Shown one piece after another: positions 36,420 through 42,391 of a stretch of DNA of 42,391 bases. The notes beneath the pieces were generated by a model that worked only from the letters and a program-made list of their open reading frames with translations, had not been told where the DNA came from and did not search any database. This DNA comes from an uncultured Pseudomonadota bacterium (GTDB taxonomy: Bacteria; Myxococcota_A; UBA796; SXON01): the NCBI GenBank assembly GCA_903921785.1, contig CAIXRH010000122.1, forward strand, positions 1 to 42,391, given 5' to 3'. Made by a program: the position numbers and the translations under genes. The first letter of the stretch is position 1; every line of letters starts with the position of its first letter.

Positions 36420-38270
36420 TCAGCCGCCGCAGCTGAGGTTGCTGCCGAAGTCGTTGCAGGTGATCGTGCCGCCGTGATCGAGCTGGATCACGCCCTGCTT
36501 CTTGTCCTTGTCGGACTTCACCTTGCAGGTGGTGACGCTCTGGAAGGTCATGGTCGTGCCGCCGACGAACTCGGCGGTCTGCCCGTCGCCGCACTGGATC
36601 TTGCCTTCTTTGCCCGGAACGCTGAACTTCACCGTGAACGGGCCCGACTCGGCGACCGGCGCCGCGGGCGTGCCCTTTGGCGGCTTGGTGGTCGTGGTCG
36701 TCGGCGCGGGCTTCGGCGCGGGCGCGGGCTTCGCGGCCGGAGCGGGCTTCGGCGCAGGCGCGGGCTTCGGCGTGGCCTCCGGCTTCGGCGCGGGCTTCGC
36801 GGCCGGAGCGGGCGTCGGCGCGGGAGCAGGCGTGGGGGCCGCGGTCGGGGCCGGCGTGGGGGCCGGAGCGGGCGTAGAAGGCGCCGGATCCGCGGGCTTC
36901 GTGGACGGCTCCGCGGGCGCGGCGTCGGGCTTCGTTTCGGTCGGCGTGGCGGGCGTCGTGGACGTCGGCACCTCCGGCACCGCCACCTCGGGCGTACGCG
37001 ACCACCACCACCAGCCGCCACCGGCGGCCAGCGCTCCGGCGCACAGCACACCAAGGATCACGAAGACGGCGCCGGCGGCGAGGAGCCCCCCGCCCTTCTT
37101 GGGCGGCGGCTCGGCGAAAGGATCCTCGTCGACCACGACCGGGGCGGCTTCGACGCGCCGGCCGCCTTCGCTCACGTGGCGGACGGGCGACGGCGACGGA
37201 CGGGAGGGCTCGGCGGCGGCGCGGAACGGCTCGGCGGCCGGGCGACCGGCCTCGATGCGCGGGGGCGGCTCGGGATCGCGCGGACGCGGGGCGGGCGGCG
37301 GCATCGACGGCGGCGGGGGCACCACGGGCGGCGCCGCGACGGGCGCGGGGATGACCGGCGGCGGCGGCACCGAAGGCGACGGCGCGGACCAGCCCCCCGA
37401 GAGGTCCCGCGCGGCGGGCGGCGGCAAGGACTCGCGCGCCTCCACGGGGGTGGCGGGCTGCCGGCGGGGCGTGGGCGGCGGCAGGGGCTCGTCGTCCTCC
37501 TCCGCCAACATCTGGGCGATCTTCTCGCGACTCCAGAACGAGGTGCTCTCGCCCTTGGACGAAGGCGCCTGCCGCACCCCGCCGCGCGCGAGCGGCGCGG
37601 AGATGCTGGTGGGGCCGCCGAGGATCTCCTGCTCGATCACCGGCATCGCCGGCGCCATCTCCTCGCGGTCGGCCTCGGCGGCCCAGCCGAGCAGCCCCTC
37701 GCCGGGGACCTGCGCGGCCACGCTGGCGAGCACGTTCGCCGCATCCAACGGGAGCGGGCGATCTTCAGGCGTCCACGCGAGGATGTTGCAGAGGAACTTG
37801 CGGACGTCCTCCACCCAGCGTTTGCCCTTGGCGGCGCGGAAGTCCATCCCGAGGACGCGCTCGATCACGGCGTCGTCGTGGGCGTCGGCGTCGTGGGGGA
37901 GGTCTCCGAAGGCGGTCTCGCTGAGGATGCTGTGGAGCACGATGCCGAGGCCGTACATGTCGGCCGTGGCCACATCCGTGCGGCCCTCGGGCGCGCGGGT
38001 GGTGCGGCGAGGCACGCCCCAGCCCTCCACCGACACGTCCCCGTTCGGCGAGACCTTCACACACGCCGGGCGCATGTCCCCGTGGACGAGGCGATCTTCC
38101 TCCGCGATGCAGAGGATGTCGGCGATCGCGGCGCCAAGCTCGAGCGCGGCGCGCAGCGGCGGACGCGAGCGCTCGGCGAGGTCGGTGAGCGAAGCGCCCG
38201 CGGCCGAACCTTCACGAGCGAGCACCTGCCCGAGCTCACCTGCCTCACGCGTGTAGTGGAAACCGGACAT
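36420..38270 (-). CDS. Membrane protein with N-lobe-less kinase-like domain and Cys-containing C-terminal domain
   Basis: A 616-aa protein. ATG 38270 ([17 protein letters not shown]) is chosen; an upstream ATG adds about 50 Pro/Arg-rich residues. Residues of about 35-185 resemble the C-lobe of Ser/Thr kinases: [13 protein letters not shown] stands where HRDLKPxN should be, VEGWG replaces DFG, and [15 protein letters not shown] is the F-helix. There is no Gly-loop or VAxK lysine, so ATP-dependent catalysis is unlikely. A Pro-rich segment (about 260-390), one transmembrane helix (about 394-418), an Ala/Pro/Lys repeat (about 465-530) and a C-terminal domain with Cys560, Cys582, Cys605 and Cys614 follow. 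The last part would be outside the cytoplasm. Possibly a signalling scaffold. Confidence 0.75.
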   Translation of the reverse strand: MSGFHYTREAGELGQVLAREGSAAGASLTDLAERSRPPLRAALELGAAIADILCIAEEDRLVHGDMRPACVKVSPNGDVSVEGWGVPRRTTRAPEGRTDVATADMYGLGIVLHSILSETAFGDLPHDADAHDDAVIERVLGMDFRAAKGKRWVEDVRKFLCNILAWTPEDRPLPLDAANVLASVAAQVPGEGLLGWAAEADREEMAPAMPVIEQEILGGPTSISAPLARGGVRQAPSSKGESTSFWSREKIAQMLAEEDDEPLPPPTPRRQPATPVEARESLPPPAARDLSGGWSAPSPSVPPPPVIPAPVAAPPVVPPPPSMPPPAPRPRDPEPPPRIEAGRPAAEPFRAAAEPSRPSPSPVRHVSEGGRRVEAAPVVVDEDPFAEPPPKKGGGLLAAGAVFVILGVLCAGALAAGGGWWWWSRTPEVAVPEVPTSTTPATPTETKPDAAPAEPSTKPADPAPSTPAPAPTPAPTAAPTPAPAPTPAPAAKPAPKPEATPKPAPAPKPAPAAKPAPAPKPAPTTTTTKPPKGTPAAPVAESGPFTVKFSVPGKEGKIQCGDGQTAEFVGGTTMTFQSVTTCKVKSDKDKKQGVIQLDHGGTITCNDFGSNLSCGG

Positions 38271-38435
38271 TCCGGTGCGGGCTAACCGGGCGCGGGGTCC
38301 GGGGCACCGGATCCCGACGGTGTCGACGGGGTGGAGGGCGGGCACGGCCTTTCCGTCCGGACGCGTCGGCGGTCGAGGAGCCACCGTCGGCGAGCCTGGC
38401 GGGGCGGGCTCCATGGCCACCCCGAAGGCGAGCGC

Positions 38436-39383
38436 TCACTCCGCCGCGGGCTCGGCGCTCTCCGCGCTCCCTTCAAGCGCTTCCTCCGCCGCATCGGGGG
38501 CGTCCTCCGCCCCCTCAGGCGAATCCTCCACTGCCGCGGCGGCCCTCCGCCCCACCCCACAGTCCTCCGGGGTCTCCAGGCTGAGCGGCCCGAGGCGCCC
38601 GTCGCGCAGGTCGTGGATGAGCCGCTCTGCCGCCCGCTGGAGGTCCACCACGCCGCCCTTGCCGAGGAACCCGCGCGACCGCCCCACGTTCTCCACGAGG
38701 AACGCGGGATCGTCGGGAATCCACTTCGCCCCGTAGAGCGCCACCAGCCGCTCCGGGTAGCGGCTCAAGAGGAACCGAGCCGCGAAGGCGGCGATGTCCT
38801 GGTAGTCGAGCACCCGGTCGGCGATGGCGCCGGTCACCGCGAGGCGGTAGCCGCACGCGGCGGGGCTCAGCTTGGGCCAGAGGAACCCCGGCGTGTCGAA
38901 CAACGCGAGGTCCTTCCCCGCGTTGATGCGCTGCTGCATCTGGGTGACCGCGGGCTTGTTCCCCGTCTTCGCGATCGTGCGGCGCGCGAGGGTGTTGATG
39001 AGCGTGGACTTGCCGACGTTGGGAATCCCGAGGATCAGCGCCGCCATCGGACGCCCGCGCACCGTGCCGACCATCTCCTTCGCCCGCTCGATGAGCATCG
39101 CCGGGAAGCCGCCTTCGCCGTGCTGGTGCGCGATCGCGGTGACGCCCGGGCGGGTGCGGATCGCCGCCAGCCAGGCCTCGGTGATCGCGGGATCAGCCAG
39201 ATCGCGCTTGTTGAGGACCTGGATCCTCGGCTTTTTCCCGCGGAGCCCCTCCACCAGGGGGTTCTCGCTGGAGTAGGGGATGCGGGCGTCGAGGACCTCG
39301 ATCACCAGGTCCACCTCGGGCATGATCGCGCGGATCTCCCGCTTCGCAGTGGCCATGTGGCCGGGGAACCAGTGGATCGGCAT
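38436..39383 (-). CDS. ylqF: Ribosome-assembly GTPase YlqF/RbgA-like
   Basis: Circularly permuted GTPase of 315 aa that helps late assembly of the large ribosomal subunit. The permuted order is visible: G4 LNKRDL at 57-62, then G1 GIPNVGKST at 119-127, then G3 DTPG at 163-166. The N-terminal IHWFPGHMATAKREI and the GNKPAVTQ segment are family signatures. I choose ATG 39383 because WFPGHM normally lies within the first ten residues. The last 40 residues are a Glu/Ala-rich tail (EGAEDAPDAAEEALEGS) not typical of the family. The 165-bp gap to the next minus-strand gene holds GC-rich sequence with nothing I recognise. Confidence 0.95.
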   Translation of the reverse strand: MPIHWFPGHMATAKREIRAIMPEVDLVIEVLDARIPYSSENPLVEGLRGKKPRIQVLNKRDLADPAITEAWLAAIRTRPGVTAIAHQHGEGGFPAMLIERAKEMVGTVRGRPMAALILGIPNVGKSTLINTLARRTIAKTGNKPAVTQMQQRINAGKDLALFDTPGFLWPKLSPAACGYRLAVTGAIADRVLDYQDIAAFAARFLLSRYPERLVALYGAKWIPDDPAFLVENVGRSRGFLGKGGVVDLQRAAERLIHDLRDGRLGPLSLETPEDCGVGRRAAAAVEDSPEGAEDAPDAAEEALEGSAESAEPAAE

Positions 39384-39485
39384 CGGGGCGACGTTCGGGG
39401 GAGGGCCGCGCGTAACCCAGCCGCTGGCCGGGGAGGGAGGGCGCGCGGCGGGTCCCGTTGTGTCCACGCCCGGTCACCCGATTGT

Positions 39486-39504
39486 CCGTCCACTTTGCGG
39501 ACGG
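39486..39504. promoter_or_regulatory. Inverted repeat CCGTCC-N7-GGACGG upstream of the metal-efflux operon
   Basis: A perfect 6-bp dyad with a 7-bp spacer, 27 bp before the GTG of the small Cys/His-rich protein gene and about 100 bp upstream of ylqF on the other strand. Its place and symmetry suit an operator for a metal-responsive regulator, but no regulator gene is in the window. Confidence 0.4.
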
Positions 39505-39531
39505 CGGACGCGCGGCTATGGATCGTTCATC

Positions 39532-39900
39532 GTGCTCCGCCGCCTCGTCGCCGTCCTCGCCGCCTGCCTCGCGCTCGTCGCGGTGCAATCCGCGTGGGCG
39601 GTGCCGATGTTCTGCCGGGCCGAGGCTGAAGCCCGGGTGTGCCACTGCCACCACGAGGCCGGCAGCCTGCAGAAGGACGATTGTTGCGAGCGCGGCGAGC
39701 GTGATGCGGTCGGCGCACCCGGCGTCGTGCTGCCACTCCCCAGCTTTGTCGCCCCGAAGCTCGCGGGGTACGCGCCGCCGCCCGCGGCGAGGCCGGCGCC
39801 GGAGGTCGCGGTCGCGGAGGCCGCGTACGTCGCCTCCGCGCCCGCCCGGGGCCCGCCCGGAACGCCCCGGTTCCTCCGGCTCAGAACGCTGGTGATCTGA
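39532..39900 (+). CDS. Small secreted Cys/His-rich protein of the metal-efflux operon
   Basis: A 122-aa exported protein. GTG 39532 gives a signal peptide LRRLVAVLAACLALVAVQSAWA with likely cleavage after Ala23. The mature N-terminus has a candidate metal site: Cys28, Cys37, Cys39, His40, His41, Cys51 and Cys52 (CHCHH and DDCC). The remainder is Pro/Ala-rich. It stands just before a TolC-like channel and a CusB/CzcB-like adaptor gene, so a periplasmic metal-binding or chaperone role is inferred from context and residues only. The longer open frame upstream overlaps ylqF antisense and is not used. Confidence 0.6.
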   Translation: MLRRLVAVLAACLALVAVQSAWAVPMFCRAEAEARVCHCHHEAGSLQKDDCCERGERDAVGAPGVVLPLPSFVAPKLAGYAPPPAARPAPEVAVAEAAYVASAPARGPPGTPRFLRLRTLVI

Positions 39901-39973
39901 CCTCCCAGGCTCGACGTGTGTCCGCCGTCCGCGACTGCCGCGGCCGCCCACTCCGAGAACGACGAGGTCTTCT

Positions 39974-41272
39974 GTGCTTTTCTTCCTTTCGATGGCGCTC
40001 GCCGCGCCGCCGGACTTCCCGAACCGGGCCGAGGTGGTCCGCGCCCTGCTGGCGCTGGATCCCCGCGTAGCCGAGGGCGATGCGATGGCCGCGATGGCCC
40101 GCGCCGAGGTCGTCCCCAGCGCCGTGGCGCCGCTTCACGTCACCGCGGGGGTCGCCCCGGCGTCCACGATGATGTTCGGCGCCGAGGTCGGCGTGGACTG
40201 GATGCTCCCCGGCCCGCGGATGCGCCGCCTGGAGACCGACAGCGCCGCCGCCGCCGCGCGCGCCGCCGCCGCCGACGCGACCATGATGCGCATCGAGGCC
40301 GCCGCCCGTTGGTCGCAGCTGGTCGACGTGGTCTGGGACCTCGCCGCGGAAGGCAGCGTCGTCGCCCACCACGCCGTGGTGCTCCGCGACGCCGCGGACT
40401 CCGTAGAACGCCGCGTCGCCACCGGCCTCGCCACCCCCGACCAGCGGGTGATGGCGCAGATGGCCCTCGTGGAGGTGGACGAAGCCCGCCTCGGCCTCGA
40501 CCGCCGCGCTCGCGAGGCCGAAGCCCTCCTCGACGCGCTCGCCCGCCAGAACGACGGCGTCCTGCCCGCGCCGGCGGCCGCCCTGCGCGCGTGGACCCGC
40601 GCCACCGTCCCGCCCCCCGCCGACCCCGGCCCCGTCCTCGCCGCCACCGCGCCGTCCGGGCTCGTCGCGGCGGCCGGCGCGCCCGCGGTGCTCACGGCCC
40701 AGGCGCAGCTCGAGGCCGCCCACGCCATGGACGGCATGGCCCGCCGGGGCGGCGCCCCGATGACCGAGGTCATGCTCAGCTATTCCACGATGTGGGACGA
40801 CCCGACGATGGCGCTGATGGCCGGGTTCGGGGTGAACGTGCCGCTGGACACCGCGGTCCTCCGGGCGAAGCGCCTCGCCGCCACCGAGGGCGTCCGCGCC
40901 GCCGAGGCGCACCTCCACGCCGAGCGGGCCGACTCCGAAGCGGGCGTCGAACGTGCCCAGGCCGCCGTCGACGAGATGGCGGCCATGGAGACGTTCGCCG
41001 TGACCCGCATGGCCCCGCTCACCGCCGAGGCGCTGCGCCTCGCGCGCACCGCGTACGAGACCAACCGCGGCACCCTCGACGCCTGGCTCGACGCCGAACG
41101 CGCCGACACCGACACCGCCCAGAAGCTCGCGAAGGCGCGCGCCGAGCGCCGCCAGATGGAAGCGATGCTCGCCATGGCCCGCGGCGAACTCGCGGGCCTC
41201 CCCGGCGTCCCCGCTGACCCGACCGCCACCTCCGGCGCCACCGCGCCCTCCGCCTCTGGAGCCCCCCGATGA
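39974..41272 (+). CDS. TolC-family outer membrane efflux protein
   Basis: Outer-membrane channel component of a tripartite efflux pump, 432 aa. The start at GTG 39974 gives a short signal (MLFFLSMALA). The rest shows the long Ala-rich amphipathic helices of the OEP fold in two similar halves, with short beta segments (GAEVGVDWMLPGPRM in the first and MLSYSTMWDDPTMALMAGFGVNVPL in the second) before long coiled-coil helices. The C-terminus is a Thr/Ala/Pro/Ser tail. Its stop codon overlaps the ATG of the adaptor gene (ATGA at 41269-41272), so the two are translationally coupled and very likely partners. Confidence 0.82.
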   Translation: MLFFLSMALAAPPDFPNRAEVVRALLALDPRVAEGDAMAAMARAEVVPSAVAPLHVTAGVAPASTMMFGAEVGVDWMLPGPRMRRLETDSAAAAARAAAADATMMRIEAAARWSQLVDVVWDLAAEGSVVAHHAVVLRDAADSVERRVATGLATPDQRVMAQMALVEVDEARLGLDRRAREAEALLDALARQNDGVLPAPAAALRAWTRATVPPPADPGPVLAATAPSGLVAAAGAPAVLTAQAQLEAAHAMDGMARRGGAPMTEVMLSYSTMWDDPTMALMAGFGVNVPLDTAVLRAKRLAATEGVRAAEAHLHAERADSEAGVERAQAAVDEMAAMETFAVTRMAPLTAEALRLARTAYETNRGTLDAWLDAERADTDTAQKLAKARAERRQMEAMLAMARGELAGLPGVPADPTATSGATAPSASGAPR

Positions 41273-42391
41273 TCCTGCTCCTCGCCCTCTGCACGCTCGT
41301 GGCCTGCACCCACGACGACCCGCGTGATCGGCGCGACGAACCCCGCGATGCGGCCGCGCCCGCCGGGGGCGCCGCCCCCGTCGCCGCCGCGGCGCCCGCC
41401 GCCGAGTTCTACACCTGCCCGATGCACCCCTCGGTGCATCAGGCCGAGCCCGGACGCTGCCCGATCTGCGGGATGGACCTGGTGAAGGTGACCGGGGTGT
41501 CGGAGGCCGTGATGGTCGACGCGGACCAGCGCGAGCGCTTCGGGATCCACACCGTCGCCGCGGTGGAGAAGTCGCTCACGCGCACGGTGCGCTTCGCGGG
41601 CACCGTGGGCTGGGACCTGCGGCGCCAGCGCGACGTGGCGGTGCGCACCACCGGCAACGTGGAGGGCCTACGGGTGACCGTGGGCAGCGCCGTCCGCGCC
41701 GGAGACGCACTTTTCTCCCTGCGCAGCCCCGAGCTCACGGCGGCGCAGAACGACCTCTTCGCCGGGCCGGCGCCCGACTCCGCGCGGGCGCGGCTGCTCT
41801 CGCTCGGGCTCACCGCCACGCAGGTGGCCGGGATCGTCGCCCGCGGGGCACCGATGACGGCGGTGCCGGTGCTCGCGCCAGTGAGCGGCGTGGTGACCCA
41901 GCTCGACGTGGTGGAAGGGAGCCCGGTGGGGCCCGGCGCCGCCGTCGCGCGCATCGCCGACGCAGGCGCCGTGTGGATCGAGGCCAACGCCTCCGGCTCC
42001 GACGCGGCGGTGCTCGCCGACGGCGTGGCCGCGACCGTCTCCGTGGAGGGCCGCGCCGCGCTCGCCGGGGTGATCCACCCGCTCGCCAGCGGCGACGCCG
42101 TCGCCCGGGTGCGCGTGGACGTGCCCGACGCCGGCGGGCTCCGCCCCGGGGCGGTGGCGGTGGTCGAAGCGCCGGTCACCAGCGCCCCCGGCGTGGTGGT
42201 GCCGGTGGACGCCGTCGTCTTCGCGGGCACCCGGCAGGTGGTCTTCGTGGACGACGGCACCTCGCTCGTGCCCCGGGAGGTGGAGCTCGGCGCGCGCGCC
42301 GGCGACGAGATCGTGGTGCTCAGCGGGGTGAACGCCGGAGACCTCGTGGTCGCCGAGGGCGCCTTCCTGGTGGCGGCGGACAGCCGCCTCC
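41269..42391 (+). CDS. Efflux RND adaptor, CusB/CzcB-like, with heavy-metal-binding domain (3' truncated)
   Basis: Periplasmic adaptor (membrane fusion protein) of a heavy-metal efflux pump; 374 codons are visible before the window ends. The N-terminus MILLLALCTLVAC is a lipoprotein signal with Cys13. Residues 47-72 form the heavy-metal-binding domain (YTCPMHPSVH and CPICGMDL) found in CusB-like proteins for copper/silver. A barrel-sandwich hybrid region follows (VRTTGNVEGLRVTVGSAVRAGD, LAPVSGVVTQLDVVEGSPVGPG), then the beta-barrel (AVWIEANASGS) and membrane-proximal parts. A CusA/CzcA-type RND pump gene is expected downstream. Metal specificity cannot be fixed from sequence, though CPMHP suggests copper or silver. 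Confidence 0.92.
   Translation, partial: MILLLALCTLVACTHDDPRDRRDEPRDAAAPAGGAAPVAAAAPAAEFYTCPMHPSVHQAEPGRCPICGMDLVKVTGVSEAVMVDADQRERFGIHTVAAVEKSLTRTVRFAGTVGWDLRRQRDVAVRTTGNVEGLRVTVGSAVRAGDALFSLRSPELTAAQNDLFAGPAPDSARARLLSLGLTATQVAGIVARGAPMTAVPVLAPVSGVVTQLDVVEGSPVGPGAAVARIADAGAVWIEANASGSDAAVLADGVAATVSVEGRAALAGVIHPLASGDAVARVRVDVPDAGGLRPGAVAVVEAPVTSAPGVVVPVDAVVFAGTRQVVFVDDGTSLVPREVELGARAGDEIVVLSGVNAGDLVVAEGAFLVAADSRL

Noticed and set aside
36135-38285. Two long plus-strand frames opposite the kinase-like membrane protein, one Arg/Gly-rich, one Gly/Ala-rich
   Set aside because: The repeats mirror the Pro/Ala/Lys-rich linker of the real gene; no signal, domain or start-site support.

Overview
The window is a GC-rich, gene-dense bacterial chromosome segment. 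It most likely comes from a Myxococcota (former Deltaproteobacteria) lineage, perhaps an uncultured one. This rests on a secreted metalloprotease with a MYXO-CTERM-like tail (Gly-Cys-Gly-Cys, a hydrophobic Gly/Ala stretch, terminal Arg cluster), lipoproteins carrying MopE-type DxDxDG metal-binding repeats plus FG-GAP propellers, a CotH-like lipoprotein, very large hybrid histidine kinases, and a protein with a degenerate kinase-like domain. I see no rRNA, tRNA, CRISPR array, transposase or phage gene.

Region 1 (1-16.5 kb) is mainly cell-envelope genes with some housekeeping genes. In order: the 3' end of an outer-membrane-barrel-like protein; a MYXO-CTERM metalloprotease; a divergent pair of lipoproteins (FG-GAP/MopE type and YD-repeat type); a threonine-dehydrogenase-like enzyme; a CotH-like lipoprotein; a GT-C-type membrane glycosyltransferase; an unknown lipoprotein; mnmG followed by a second GT-C-like membrane protein; an LRR-like lipoprotein; and a B12-binding-type radical SAM protein.

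Region 2 (16.5-27 kb) is a signalling island. A tightly packed minus-strand operon (hybrid kinase, REC-HD-GYP response regulator, giant hybrid kinase with poly-HAMP, GAF and three receivers, then CheR) faces a divergent NtrC-type sigma-54 activator.

Region 3 (27-31 kb) holds a lipoprotein with three MopE repeats and a seven-repeat FG-GAP domain. It is followed by a membrane protein joining a zinc finger to a HEIGH metallopeptidase.

Region 4 (31-35.2 kb) is a complete RNA-repair locus. It has rtcB and rtcA, plus a third co-directional small Cys-rich protein gene. The divergent regulator gene rtcR lies upstream. A near-consensus sigma-54 promoter and a dyad candidate for the activator site lie between rtcB and rtcR. 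RtcR (CARF plus AAA+) presumably activates this promoter, RtcB ligates RNA and RtcA cyclises 3'-phosphates; the third protein is a candidate new accessory.

Region 5 (35.2-39.4 kb) contains an inositol-monophosphatase-family gene overlapping dtd, a membrane protein with an N-lobe-less kinase-like domain, and the ribosome-assembly GTPase ylqF/rbgA. Region 6 (39.5 kb to the end) is a heavy-metal efflux operon: a small Cys/His-rich secreted protein, a TolC-like channel, and the start of a CusB/CzcB-like adaptor with an N-terminal heavy-metal-binding domain, cut by the window edge.

Two patterns cross the window. A dispersed intergenic repeat (four copies) has a hairpin core that is inverted in one copy. 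Many exported proteins have unusually short signal peptides without positive charge, for example Cys at residue 7-10 in several lipoproteins.
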